In this document: in pieces, positions 16,221 to 25,473 of the stretch | How the letters are laid out: each line of letters starts with the position of its first letter | How positions within the stretch are numbered: the first letter of the stretch is position 1 | Origin: Paenibacillus tundrae | GTDB lineage: Bacteria > Bacillota > Bacilli > Paenibacillales > Paenibacillaceae | Assembly (NCBI RefSeq): GCF_030812775.1 | Contig: NZ_JAUSTI010000022.1 | Coordinates: 1 to 64,000 of the forward strand | DNA length: 64,000 bases | Reading direction: 5' to 3' | Notes under the pieces: model-generated | What the model saw: the letters and a program-made list of their open reading frames with translations, nothing else | The model's database searches: none | Told to the model about the DNA's origin: nothing | Translations under genes and position numbers: made by a program

Positions 16221-16664
16221 TTATTTCACTTCAACATTCTTTCTCGGCATACTGTGCATGGATCCCTGTGTTACGTGAGCTTGAACAACATAGGAGCCTG
16301 GCTCATCAAAGGTATACTCTACCTCGTAGATCCCATCTTCCACTTCTCTGGCCGTCAAAGCCCCTTGCTCCTCCAGTTTTTCTACGGTCATGTAACCTTC
16401 TTCGGGTGACACCGGAGGGGGCTCATTAAGCTTGTTCCAAATCTGAAACTGCACTTGATCCGCATCGCTAACTGGCGCGTCCCCCTGTGTCAACTTCAAC
16501 TGTAAGGACACAGCCTCACCAGGTGAAGCCTGTTCAGGAACCATAAGCTGTACTTTGATCATGACCGGCATCTCGCCCGGTGCATTCTGCTCCTGATAAG
16601 AGCAAGCCGCGGTCAGTATAATCAACATAATAAAAGACATGCACCTACGGATATGTCCGCTCAT
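16221..16664 (-). CDS. YtkA/FixH-like lipoprotein
   Basis: 147 residues from ATG 16664 (AAGGA ten bases upstream), 17 bp after bdbC. A lipoprotein signal peptide is present: positive IRRC, hydrophobic MSFIMLIILTAAC with lipobox LTAAC. The mature part is an Ig-like beta domain (MIKVQLMVPEQASPGEAVSLQLKLTQ ... YEVEYTFDEPGSYVVQAHVTQGSMHSMPRKNVEV) resembling the YtkA-like family, some of whose members are implicated in copper or cytochrome oxidase metabolism. The C-terminal HSMPRK could bind metal, which is speculative. It probably shares a transcript with bdbC, suggesting a role in extracytoplasmic redox or metal handling. Confidence 0.75.
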   Translation of the reverse strand: MSGHIRRCMSFIMLIILTAACSYQEQNAPGEMPVMIKVQLMVPEQASPGEAVSLQLKLTQGDAPVSDADQVQFQIWNKLNEPPPVSPEEGYMTVEKLEEQGALTAREVEDGIYEVEYTFDEPGSYVVQAHVTQGSMHSMPRKNVEVK

Positions 16665-16681
16665 CAACCATCTATCCTTTC

Positions 16682-17134
16682 TTACAAAGAAGATTTGGAT
16701 GCTTTGCCAATGCCCCACAGCGCTACAATGATGATAATAAAAGCGATTAGAGCGAGCAGAGGAATCGTAATGAAGCCGAACCAATTCAGATAATCGGTGT
16801 AACAAGGAACTTTGCCGCAAGCCACAGCATTACCTGTAGCTGAGAAGATACGCTGGATCGTAACATGATATAGTGATATTCCGCCACCAACAAAGCTGAG
16901 CGGCAGTACATATTTGGCAATGCCCACATCATCCTTGAAATAAGCAATCCCGAGCACAATCGTTAACGGGTACATGAAAATCCGCTGGAACCAACACAGA
17001 TCACAAGGAATGTATCCTTTAATTTCACTAAAATATAAACTGCCGCCTGTCGCAATGACAGAAACGGCCCAAGCAATGAATAATCGCGTGTCCACATTTT
17101 TCGCTGGACGCTCCGGTTTGGATGATGTACTCAT
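16682..17134 (-). CDS. bdbC: Disulfide bond formation protein, DsbB/BdbC family
   Basis: 150 residues with four hydrophobic segments. It carries the two cysteine pairs of quinone-linked thiol oxidases: C44-x2-C47 (PCDLCWFQR) after TM1 and C106-x4-C111 (CGKVPC) in the second extracytoplasmic loop. BdbC reoxidises the thioredoxin-like BdbD; no BdbD gene is next to it here. GGGGGAC lies just upstream of the ATG. Followed by the YtkA-like lipoprotein gene after 17 bp. Confidence 0.92.
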   Translation of the reverse strand: MSTSSKPERPAKNVDTRLFIAWAVSVIATGGSLYFSEIKGYIPCDLCWFQRIFMYPLTIVLGIAYFKDDVGIAKYVLPLSFVGGGISLYHVTIQRIFSATGNAVACGKVPCYTDYLNWFGFITIPLLALIAFIIIIVALWGIGKASKSSL

Positions 17135-17334
17135 TCCACTGTCCCCCTTTTATTTTGCTCATACTAAATAGATCATACATCATTCTAGGCTACATCGGCT
17201 ATCCAAGCTGTTATGTAAGTCATTACTTGATGATTATACCAAATATTTGAATTTATTTGGATTTATTCGTGATCACATCGGATATGCTTATCCTTTTCAA
17301 TATATGATCTACCGAAACGAAATCGGTATATAAC

Positions 17335-17375
17335 AAAACTGCCCACTACATCCTAGAGCAGCATGTAGTGGGCAG
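17335..17375 (-). terminator. Intrinsic terminator of the stalk-domain gene
   Basis: On the minus strand CTGCCCACTACAT pairs perfectly with ATGTAGTGGGCAG, followed by TTTTG. Located about 120 bp after the gene end. Confidence 0.75.
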
Positions 17376-17496
17376 CACAATATGTTAGATGATGATTACA
17401 ATCCTGGGTAAGAAGAGCTACGCTCCCCAGAGAATATGGTCATGGTTTCTTGAAATAGTTTGGTGATCGACAACGTTACTTTATTCCATTTTCGAG

Positions 17497-19137
17497 TTAC
17501 ATCGATTTGGTTAGTGTAATGGAACCGTCTTTTTGTGCCCATTTCACGTCCCAGTTCAGCAACTCAGCAATAAAGCGCAGTGGTACTTGCGTACGACCAT
17601 CTTTGTTGACAAATACGGTAGATCCTACGTTTTTCTTCACCCCATTAACTTCCATTACATTGTTGTTCACCCAGAATTCGAGCGTATCGTTGCCAGCCAT
17701 GACCGTGACTTGCTGTGCCTTTTTGTCCCATTTCACGGTTGCACCGATACCTTCACTCAGGAAACGCAGTGGAATATAGGTTGTGTTTTTCCAGAGTACT
17801 GGCGTTGTATCCATATTGGTTGTTTTGTCGTTAATTTTCAACATTTTGCTGTTCACTTGCATCCATACGGTTGTCATTTCTGGAGCTGGTGCAGGCGTTG
17901 TTGGGGCTGCTGGCTCTCGAAACTTATCGTTGAATTGAGTCACAATCGCGTTACCCAATGCCTGACCTACACCGAACATCACTTTGAAGCCTTCACGATT
18001 CGTCGTGTAAGAAGCATCATAATTCCCTGCTGCATATTGGTCGAGGACTTTTTGTACTTGGTTCTCATGTGTTGTCAGCGCTTGTTGCCCTGCTGCTTTT
18101 GGCAGGTTGCCTGCTGTTGCAGCATCCAGGAATGTTGCGAACTCGGTTGTGAATCCATCAATACGTTTCTCTACGGCTGTACGAGCTGCCGCATCGTTGT
18201 TTTTAACAGCTTTTACATAATCACTTTGTGCATTAACGTGGTTGGTTACCCAAATTTTCTCGAACGCATTGGCGCCATCGTTACCGTAAACGGAAGCAAT
18301 GGCTGCTTTGAAATCAGCGGTGTTTCCAGCTTCAGCTGTAATCAGTGCGTTGGAGGCTGCTGTGCGTCCATCGTATTCTTCCTGCATTTGCAGAGCAGAG
18401 AGCGCAAAGTGTTCGGATGCCAAGTGGTTGAGCGTAGATCTCAAATCAGCTGCTTTCGTGTCCGCTTTGGTGTGATCAAATTTCTCAGGCATTTGTGTAG
18501 TAATCGCTGTAGAAAGTGCTTTACTTACGTCAAACATTTCTTTGAAGCCTTCACGGTAAGCCTTGTATGCATCCGCATAATCTCCAGCGACGTATTCATC
18601 GAATACTTTTTGCACGAGATCTTCATGGACTTGCAAAGCCTGTTTGGCTGCTGCTTTTGGCAATTTGCCTTCGGTTGCTGTACTGAGGAATGTTGAGAAT
18701 TCATCCACAAAACCGTTGATGTTCGCTTGAGCTTGCTTAATACCAGCTTGGTTACCCATTTTGGTTGCCTTCACTAGATCATCGGTGTATTTGTTATGTG
18801 CACGGAAGATACGCTCGAATTCCTTCGCACCAGCTTCACCGTACAGGGAAGCGATTGCTGGCTGCATATCCAGTGCATTTTGATCCAGTGCTTTGTATGC
18901 TGCATCGGCATCCTTTGCCCCATCATAAGCTTTTGCCATCGCGGTTACGGCGAGTGCAAAGTGTTCAGACAATAGGTGATCCAGGTTCGCTCTAAGGTCT
19001 GCAGCCGGTGTGTTCACCGATGCTTTCATCATTGTCATTGGTGTCTGTGGTGCAGAAGCAGCTCCTGCGATCCCTGGCATCAACAGTGTCAAACTAAGTA
19101 CAGGTGCGATAAACTTCTTCATTTTCATCTTCATCAT
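17497..19137 (-). CDS. Secreted protein with two helical repeats and a copper-amine-oxidase-N (stalk) domain
   Basis: 546 residues from ATG 19137 (AGGAGTG upstream). Signal peptide: MMKMKMKK, hydrophobic APVLSLTLLMPGIAGAASA. Two homologous helical units follow, about residues 30-200 and 205-375, each starting ADLR-x-L-x-HL-x-SEHFAL and containing IASxYG, GFxxEF and (Y/N)REGFKxMF. A proline-rich linker (PAAPTTPAPAPE) joins them to a C-terminal stalk domain with paired VNSKMLKIND... and VPLRFIAELLNWDVKW motifs. The repeats do not match a family I can name. Such proteins are common on the Paenibacillus surface; the stalk domain is thought to be structural. A strong terminator follows. Confidence 0.8.
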   Translation of the reverse strand: MMKMKMKKFIAPVLSLTLLMPGIAGAASAPQTPMTMMKASVNTPAADLRANLDHLLSEHFALAVTAMAKAYDGAKDADAAYKALDQNALDMQPAIASLYGEAGAKEFERIFRAHNKYTDDLVKATKMGNQAGIKQAQANINGFVDEFSTFLSTATEGKLPKAAAKQALQVHEDLVQKVFDEYVAGDYADAYKAYREGFKEMFDVSKALSTAITTQMPEKFDHTKADTKAADLRSTLNHLASEHFALSALQMQEEYDGRTAASNALITAEAGNTADFKAAIASVYGNDGANAFEKIWVTNHVNAQSDYVKAVKNNDAAARTAVEKRIDGFTTEFATFLDAATAGNLPKAAGQQALTTHENQVQKVLDQYAAGNYDASYTTNREGFKVMFGVGQALGNAIVTQFNDKFREPAAPTTPAPAPEMTTVWMQVNSKMLKINDKTTNMDTTPVLWKNTTYIPLRFLSEGIGATVKWDKKAQQVTVMAGNDTLEFWVNNNVMEVNGVKKNVGSTVFVNKDGRTQVPLRFIAELLNWDVKWAQKDGSITLTKSM

Positions 19138-19444
19138 GTGTTCACTCCTAGTGTCGTTTTGGGTATCATTTCTTTCCTTGTCGTCATCTTCATAGGGTGT
19201 AACGTAGGCATTGCAGATTCGGATCACTCCAAATTCAAAAAAAAATCGCAACCCCCATGTAAGAGAGTCGCGAAAGCCCGTCAGGACAAGGATTATTCAC
19301 CTTTTTAAATTTAAAATTTTCAATCTTAAAATCAATGATTAATCCAGGATGAGGGCACTCCCCCTTCCTTTTTTTGTATGATACAATGATGTCATGTGGT
19401 AAATCTCTAATTATTGTAATTCATTAATAGAAAGGCGCCTTCAA

Positions 19445-19645
19445 ATGATTTTGACTATTGCCATTATCTTCAGTCTCATTGGATTACTTATGTTAATTGC
19501 TCCATCTTTTCTGTGGGTTATCACGGAAAAGTGGAAATCTTCTGACGCTACGGAACCTTCTGCTCTTTATACATTTTCCGTTCGAATCGGTGGGGCTGCC
19601 TGTTTAGTTATTGCCGCTTATGCAACATATGTATTTTTTGTATAA
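19445..19645 (+). CDS. Small membrane protein, DUF6199-like
   Basis: 66 residues with two hydrophobic helices (about 2-24 and 45-65) separated by a conserved-looking EKWKSSDATEPSALY segment with an Arg shortly after. This arrangement (W-x-x-E-x-WK-S ... EPS-x-LY) is what I recall of the DUF6199 family. AAAGGCG lies upstream of the ATG. The next small membrane protein gene is 53 bp downstream. Function unknown. Confidence 0.65.
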   Translation: MILTIAIIFSLIGLLMLIAPSFLWVITEKWKSSDATEPSALYTFSVRIGGAACLVIAAYATYVFFV

Positions 19646-19698
19646 CGACATATGTATCGATTCATATCTATTATTTTGAAAGGGAGGTCGAGCATACG

Positions 19699-19899
19699 TT
19701 GTTGCCTTATATCTTAGTTATTGCGATCGCTTTATTTGGTGGAATTGCTACGCTGGTCATCGGTAATTCGAAGGCGAATCAAACCAGCAATCCTGATTAT
19801 GACCGCAAAACCAAGCAAAATCTGAGCCGGCTTTCGTATGTATATGTTTTTGCAATCGTGTTTGGCGTAGGTGGATTAATCCTTTATTTAGTGAACTAA
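19699..19899 (+). CDS. Small membrane protein of unknown function
   Basis: 66 residues with hydrophobic helices at about 3-22 and 46-65 and a polar loop (GNSKANQTSNPDYDRKTKQNLSRL) between. The start appears to be TTG at 19699, 12 bases after GGGAGG; a second TTG follows directly. Probably co-transcribed with the DUF6199-like gene. No family recognised. Confidence 0.55.
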   Translation: MLPYILVIAIALFGGIATLVIGNSKANQTSNPDYDRKTKQNLSRLSYVYVFAIVFGVGGLILYLVN

Positions 19900-19941
19900 A
19901 TCTTTCTCAGGTATTAATTGATTCTCTCCATCACTCTGAAT

Positions 19942-20829
19942 TCAACTCATTACCGTCTGACATTTACCGAGAAACGCTAGATTTCGCTCGACATAGGGAA
20001 TTGTTGGAGCAATGATTCCCTTCTCTCTTATGATGGCTAACAATCCACGAATGACCCATAGATGGATCTGTTCATATAGAATGTCCCGATTAACGTCGCC
20101 TCCTTCAGAGCGATATCCACGTTCCAATTGAACTATTCGCTCCTCCAGCTCACACACTGTGATTGAGGATGAACAAGTCGAAGACAATATAGCTGCTAAG
20201 TCAAAATGATGGTTCCCACGCCGTACTTCTCCGACATCTATGATATACATATCACTCTCCGTGAATAGCACATTCCACAGCCCTAGGTCCCCGTGTATTA
20301 CAGCCGTATGTTTCGATTGATACATGCTGCACTCCTCCACATGATCTGCCAATCGCCGTATTATCTCTGATGATGAATCCAGAATATCCCCACTTACTGC
20401 TTCCCATAATGGAGGTAGAGCAAACCGATCCTCCTGACCAAGTCTCGTCATATCCAGATGCATAATGCGTTGATGGAAACGTGCAGTTACTTCACCTAAC
20501 TCAACATAATTTAGGCTTAGCGAGTGCTGCGGCACTACTTTTTCGATATAAGTCTGAACATTATAAATCATATGCCCAAGGGTAATATAGGGTAGACCTT
20601 CCTTTGTACACTGGATGCTTGGTGATAGTTTTGCAGGTGCCAGTGCCTGGTACACTTCATATTCAGCCAAAGCCTGTCGTTCATCCCTAAGCTGGCGCAA
20701 CACATAGCTACCTGACGTGGTCTGCAGCAACATGGCCGTCGAACTTGTCCCTTGCTGCATCGTTGTGCAATTCATAATCTCCCCCATCACATACTGTGAC
20801 GCTATATACCTCAGATCCATGTTGATCAT
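19942..20829 (-). CDS. APH-type phosphotransferase family protein
   Basis: 295 residues of the aminoglycoside/choline/homoserine kinase fold. The catalytic loop is HGDLGLWNVLF (H179, D181, N186) and the metal-binding Asp is D198 in IIDVGEV (instead of the usual DFD/DWE). An N-terminal lobe of strands (SSTAMLLQTTSGSYVLRQL) precedes. The true substrate cannot be deduced; family members phosphorylate antibiotics, thiamine, choline or homoserine. It may also be the CotS/YtaA-like group found in spore formers. It is convergent with the small membrane genes. Confidence 0.78.
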   Translation of the reverse strand: MINMDLRYIASQYVMGEIMNCTTMQQGTSSTAMLLQTTSGSYVLRQLRDERQALAEYEVYQALAPAKLSPSIQCTKEGLPYITLGHMIYNVQTYIEKVVPQHSLSLNYVELGEVTARFHQRIMHLDMTRLGQEDRFALPPLWEAVSGDILDSSSEIIRRLADHVEECSMYQSKHTAVIHGDLGLWNVLFTESDMYIIDVGEVRRGNHHFDLAAILSSTCSSSITVCELEERIVQLERGYRSEGGDVNRDILYEQIHLWVIRGLLAIIREKGIIAPTIPYVERNLAFLGKCQTVMS

Positions 20830-21034
20830 ATTCCCCTCTTACTTTCGTTTATCGTTTCGTTTGCCCTCTCTTTAAGATCATCATAACCTTTTCCTCATCG
20901 TTAACCATGACGCATATGTTTACAAGTTGGAGATAATTCAGAATTATTCTGGATATGTTCGAGGTTTAATATAAAGCCATAAGGGACAGCGAGCCCACAA
21001 GATACTAACTAATTCGAACTTGAAGGAGAGATAG

Positions 21035-22144
21035 ATGATGAAAAAGAACATGAAGAAATCCGTAGCAACGATGATGGTACTGGGAATGACGTTAACTGGT
21101 GCAACAGGAGTATTTGCAGGTACACAACTGGAGAAAATCTCCGCCTATCTTAACCACGGAATCAGCTTCAACGTCGATGGTGCGGCTTACTCACCTACAG
21201 ATGGCAATGGCAACAAACTGGCTCCAATCACATATAACAATTCCACGTATCTGCCTGTACGCGCACTGGCTGATGCACTGCATGTACCCGTATCCTATGA
21301 CAGCCAAAAAGGACAAGTGATTATCGGTCAAGCGACTAACAATTCAACAGCTCTGACCAATGTAACGTATACTTCAGCACAAAAAGAAGCAATTCAGAAA
21401 GCTTTTGCCCAATTTGATGGTTTCGAGACGGCTTATGCACCACAACAAATGACTACAGGCGACACGTTCAAAAGTGTAGGTGCAGGTGGCGATGGTGTCA
21501 GCTTTATATTCAATCATATGAAAGTTGATGTCACACCAAGAGATTATTCAGACGGCTATTCAAGCAAAAATGTAAAACTGTCCAACGGAGTTACTGCCAA
21601 ATGGTACACGCCAGACAAAACAGGTATGCTGACCTTCCAACTGGATGATCGTTACGTTACCATTAGCTCACCAGACCACAAGTTAACGCAAGCTCAGTTG
21701 CAACAAGTTGCGGTCTCAGTTCAGAAAACCAACAGCAACAATGATCAAGGCATCACGGCCTTTGCAGATGTGAACTACACCAAGCAACAACTGGATAATA
21801 TCCGCAAGGCATTTGCGAAGTTCGACGGATTCAAAACCGCGTATGCGCCGCAGCATATGGTTGCCGGAGATACATTCAAGAGTGTAGGCGCTGGCGGTGA
21901 TGGTGTAAACTTTGTATTCAATCGCATGAATGTAACGGTATCACCCAAAGACTATTCATTCAGCTATGATGGCAAAACGGTAAAATTACCAAACGGCGTA
22001 TCTGCCAAATGGTATACTCCCGACCAGACCGATCTGCTGACCTTCCAACTGGATGATCGCTATGTAACGATAAGCTCGCCAAATAATCAATTGACTCACG
22101 CCCAACTGGAGCAAATGGCAGTCTCTGTGCAGAAGTTGAAATAA
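21035..22144 (+). CDS. Secreted stalk-domain protein with a duplicated ~115-residue C-terminal unit
   Basis: 369 residues. Signal peptide MMKKNMKKSVATMMVLGMTLTGATGVFAG. A single copper-amine-oxidase-N-like domain follows (ISFNVDGAAYSPTD ... TYLPVRALADALHVPVSYD). Two near-identical units then occupy about 110-235 and 245-369, each running from YT-x-x-Q through AF-x-x-FDGF-x-TAYAPQ-M, GDTFKSVGAGGDGV, AKWYTPD, LTFQLDDRYVTISSP to the end. No family recognised for the unit. GGAGAG lies upstream of the ATG. It is followed by a terminator at 22199-22248. Extracellular or cell-wall location inferred. Confidence 0.8.
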   Translation: MMKKNMKKSVATMMVLGMTLTGATGVFAGTQLEKISAYLNHGISFNVDGAAYSPTDGNGNKLAPITYNNSTYLPVRALADALHVPVSYDSQKGQVIIGQATNNSTALTNVTYTSAQKEAIQKAFAQFDGFETAYAPQQMTTGDTFKSVGAGGDGVSFIFNHMKVDVTPRDYSDGYSSKNVKLSNGVTAKWYTPDKTGMLTFQLDDRYVTISSPDHKLTQAQLQQVAVSVQKTNSNNDQGITAFADVNYTKQQLDNIRKAFAKFDGFKTAYAPQHMVAGDTFKSVGAGGDGVNFVFNRMNVTVSPKDYSFSYDGKTVKLPNGVSAKWYTPDQTDLLTFQLDDRYVTISSPNNQLTHAQLEQMAVSVQKLK

Positions 22145-22198
22145 AGTTTGAGTTGATATTCGATAACAAGTCAGTCTTTTTCGAAAAATAGATTATAG

Positions 22199-22248
22199 AA
22201 AGCCATACCCCTAGGAATGTATGATGTCCTTAACAGGTATGGCTTTTG
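22199..22248 (+). terminator. Intrinsic terminator of the stalk-domain gene
   Basis: AAAGCCATACC pairs with GGTATGGCTTT around a 22-base loop, then TTGTTTT. Confidence 0.65.
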
Positions 22249-22305
22249 TTTTAGGTCCTTTTGGAACCACGCATATTCCGTCCTGGTACACGATCCTAAG
22301 CCAGT

Positions 22306-23358
22306 CTAGGAATGGGCAACCCCTGTTAATCGGATTACTCTCCTATAGTGCATACAATCCATCACATCTTCCAAGTCCAGGTCACTCGCATTGGGATCAC
22401 GATAAAATACAGCAGTGGCAGGGAGAAAGCCGACTAATGGTCCCATACCACCACAGATCATGGAACCACCGTCTCCACCTTTGGGTTGCGTCTCTCCTGT
22501 GGCATCCAGTGTAAGTTCATAAATGTATGGATCACCCACAAATTGCACCCCAAAGAAGTTGGGAAGCGCCAGGTCATAAGGGCGATCAGCCTGATCTTGC
22601 AAGATACGTTTAACTCCTTCAATAGAACCGTCCATGAGCTTGTCCGCTTCTTGTAACTCACCAAAGTGCTTTAATTTTAAAGTGTAATCAAAGCTATCCC
22701 CCCAAGGAAATAACGTACGGCATCCACCTCCATACAGATACTCCCACTCGTCCTCGGTAAGCAAACCAAATCCCGCTTCCACTGTTTCCTCCAAAAGAAC
22801 TTCCAGAGTTAAATCCTCATTGAACCATAAGACCTGAATATCTTCACCGTGGCGAACTAAGCGGAACTGTTGATATTGCTCATATTCATTCAGCTTACTC
22901 TGCCTGAATTTCTCCAGCTCTGCTGCAAAATCAGCATCGTCCTGCTGCATTGCCTCTTCTTCTGTCACTTCGATCCAGCCAAGGGAACGAGTGCGGCACT
23001 CTACCAACATTGGGGCAATCTCTACTTCCCTTACAGGCGACATCTGATCGCTCAGAAACGATTCCACATCCTCCACGCCATACTCACTCACCGCCTCAAG
23101 CAGATCGGAAGACGTTGCTTCGTTCATCCCTTCCTGCCAGCTATCCCAACCCAGCGTTACACGATCCCCTGGCACAAATACAAACTGTTGCCTACCACAG
23201 ACGAATACACCGGTCTCTGTTCGCTGACCATACCGTTCGAATGTCTGTAGCCCATCATATCGCATCTGTTCTGGTAACTTACGAGCAATCGTATGCATCC
23301 ACTCGTCTTTCTCTGGAGCAGATAGACCAACCCAAACTCTTCGCTGCAACGGTTCCAT
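22306..23358 (-). CDS. Hypothetical protein with formylglycine-generating-enzyme-like (SUMF1) features
   Basis: 350 residues. Three spaced motifs recall the FGE-sulfatase fold: FVFVPGDRVTLGWD near 58-71 (compare the family's MVxIPGGxFxMG), LLTEDEWEYLYGGG...LFPWGDSFD near 202-226 (compare LPTEAEWEYAARGG...YPWG), and a glycine-rich GGDGGSMICGGMGPL near 297-311 before a strand with VFYR. The middle (about 75-195) is acidic and unrelated. The two cysteines of true FGE are not evident, so it is unlikely to make formylglycine; a binding role is more likely. GGAGG precedes the ATG. It follows the 566-residue orphan by 49 bp on the same strand and is probably co-transcribed. Confidence 0.6.
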   Translation of the reverse strand: MEPLQRRVWVGLSAPEKDEWMHTIARKLPEQMRYDGLQTFERYGQRTETGVFVCGRQQFVFVPGDRVTLGWDSWQEGMNEATSSDLLEAVSEYGVEDVESFLSDQMSPVREVEIAPMLVECRTRSLGWIEVTEEEAMQQDDADFAAELEKFRQSKLNEYEQYQQFRLVRHGEDIQVLWFNEDLTLEVLLEETVEAGFGLLTEDEWEYLYGGGCRTLFPWGDSFDYTLKLKHFGELQEADKLMDGSIEGVKRILQDQADRPYDLALPNFFGVQFVGDPYIYELTLDATGETQPKGGDGGSMICGGMGPLVGFLPATAVFYRDPNASDLDLEDVMDCMHYRRVIRLTGVAHS

Positions 23359-23407
23359 TCCTCATCCTCCTTGGTTGGTAGGCTTCCTCTTCTTCTATAC
23401 AGCCCGT

Positions 23408-25108
23408 TTATTTCCCCGCAGCCTGCAACAGTTCAAGCAGTAACTCTTTGCGTCTTCCATCCGCTTTACGAGCTAGCGTCGCTAATTTCTCGACCTTGCC
23501 CCAGATTGGATACAGTACATGCTCAACCTCGTAAGGCTTTAGACCGTTCATCTGCTGTGTAAGCAGAGCAAGCTTGTCCTCACTTTCCAGCTCAGGCAGA
23601 ATTTTCAGCTTTAAACTATCCGTAGTACGGCGCAGACAATCAACTAATATAGGTGCAGATTGGGTAGTTACACCATATTTCTCGGCAAACACAGTGATGA
23701 ATTTATCCTGCACCAGCTGATGCTCATCATCCACATGATTCATGTAGTGCGCGACTAATGGAAAATACTGCTCATCTGTGAGTCCCAGTCCAAAAGTTGC
23801 GTAGCTGCCCGTCATACAGTTCTTCTCCCCTTCTGTATCTGCATAAAATTCGAATTGTTCAATGGCTACACGAGCATATTGCTCAAGCAGCGGACGCAGC
23901 CCTGCGTATTGCAGTGCATTAGCGAAGAAGCGATGCGTATCGGACTTGGCCAGCCCTTTGATCGGTAAATATTGCTTATCACTAGATTTCAATTTGATTT
24001 TATAATGTTTCGGGAATCCCCGTTCCAGTAAGTGAGTAATAAAGGTGAGAGCTTGTTCATAGGCAGAAGCTTCTTCCTGGCGTATGTGGATGGTGATGAG
24101 CGAGTATACATCGTTTGCCTTGCACTCAACCTGTTTATTTTTCATAACGATTTCTTCCTTGGCAAAGGTTCCACTACCCTCATCCATCATACGTACTGCT
24201 CGACTACTACCCAATTGCACGGCAAGCTCCATGAAGGTAAGACCTCTAGGTTTACTGTAGCTCGGTTCATAGCGAAGAATCATGACCGCTCCATACAATA
24301 ACAGATCAATCGGTTGCGAGAGCTGTTCTTGGTTCTCATTTTCATCCAGATGCTGGGTCTCCTGCTGCTCTAATACTGCACCTGGCTTGAGCGTATACTC
24401 ATTCGCACGGTAGGTAGAAGTCTGAATATCATAATACTGAGGCAAAAATTGATTCTCAGCCCATTCGGTTAGAGCATGGATCATATTCCTACGATGCTCC
24501 GCGAGTGCCTCCGGACGGCTCTTATTCAACTCCTGAATCCGATTAAAGATTGCTATCGTTCGCGCTACATCCAATGTAGGAAACAGGTTCACGTCAAGAA
24601 GATGACGTGTCAAGAAAAACGATTCTAGGGGCTTCGTCGGATAAGTACCATTCTCCACCTTCTCGTCTACATAGGAATGAACACGTTCAAGTAACTGCTG
24701 TCTCTTCTCTTCATGGACATAATCCAGCAATGTTAGATGCAGCTTACCTTCGGTGGTTGGGAACTTCCCGCGAAAGGTAAAATGGTAATCAATCATCGGA
24801 GTATGTGCCCATTGCTCCAACTTGCCTTTAACCACCTCCACAAGTTGCGGTTGAATCACCGAACGTACCTCTTCCGAGGTGAAAAAACCTGCATTCTTCG
24901 ATGTAAAACTATCATCCAAATCCAGATCAGCACTATCTAGCGTTGTTCGTCCAGGTCTGTAATCTAGCAAAATATCATTGAAAATTCCCATCTGCAACGT
25001 GGTTCGTTGCACAATACCGTTCAGATCTGTGCGGCTCGCCTGTTCATCAAACCATATATGAATCTCTGCCACCATCTCTTCAATGGCTTCACTAATTGTT
25101 ATAGTCAC
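23408..25108 (-). CDS. Large hypothetical protein, possibly DUF6138
   Basis: 566 residues, soluble, without signal peptide or membrane segments and rich in acidic and helical stretches. Two polar regions are separated by a Gln/Glu-rich linker (LEQQETQHLDENENQEQLSQ) near 255-275. From memory the length and composition suggest the Bacillus/Paenibacillus family DUF6138, but this is not certain. The start is GTG with AGGAGA five bases upstream. The SUMF1-like gene follows on the same strand. Function unknown. Confidence 0.6.
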   Translation of the reverse strand: MTITISEAIEEMVAEIHIWFDEQASRTDLNGIVQRTTLQMGIFNDILLDYRPGRTTLDSADLDLDDSFTSKNAGFFTSEEVRSVIQPQLVEVVKGKLEQWAHTPMIDYHFTFRGKFPTTEGKLHLTLLDYVHEEKRQQLLERVHSYVDEKVENGTYPTKPLESFFLTRHLLDVNLFPTLDVARTIAIFNRIQELNKSRPEALAEHRRNMIHALTEWAENQFLPQYYDIQTSTYRANEYTLKPGAVLEQQETQHLDENENQEQLSQPIDLLLYGAVMILRYEPSYSKPRGLTFMELAVQLGSSRAVRMMDEGSGTFAKEEIVMKNKQVECKANDVYSLITIHIRQEEASAYEQALTFITHLLERGFPKHYKIKLKSSDKQYLPIKGLAKSDTHRFFANALQYAGLRPLLEQYARVAIEQFEFYADTEGEKNCMTGSYATFGLGLTDEQYFPLVAHYMNHVDDEHQLVQDKFITVFAEKYGVTTQSAPILVDCLRRTTDSLKLKILPELESEDKLALLTQQMNGLKPYEVEHVLYPIWGKVEKLATLARKADGRRKELLLELLQAAGK

Positions 25109-25286
25109 TTGTTCTCCTGCCTTTTGCTATCTATTATGTACTCTTCTCTTACAGCATCTACTTCCTCTTATACAATCAGATTGGCTTCAAACCATCCTTG
25201 GTATCTGCGTGTTAACATACGTTTATCACCTATTATTTTACTCTCATAAGACTGACCGAAACAATGAGGCTTACGTACGGTTGTTC

Positions 25287-25329
25287 AGGCGAACGCTTTG
25301 CTTGTTCTGGTTATTTCTGTCCTCTCCGT
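25287..25329. repeat. Right-end copy of repeat family C
   Basis: GGCGAACGCTTTGCTTGTTC then GGTTATTTCTGTCCTCTCCGT closely matches 11571-11609 (GGCGAACGCTTCGCTTCTTC, CGTTATTTCTGTCCTCTCCGT). The left half of the element is not present. Otherwise 25109-25473 holds no recognisable gene. Confidence 0.65.
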
Positions 25330-25473
25330 CTGGTGTTGATATAGTTCTTCTCATATAAAGACAATAATGATATCGCTTACATTTATTTTCATGAATAGGT
25401 ATGCTTTCTCTTTCCACTCGCATCATCTCCCCTTATACTGGAAAATAATCAACATAGATGAGGAGGATCTGGG

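Noticed and set aside
17533-18696. 387-codon plus-strand frame
   Set aside because: Antisense to the repeated coding sequence of the stalk protein; Cys/His-rich composition typical of a shadow frame.
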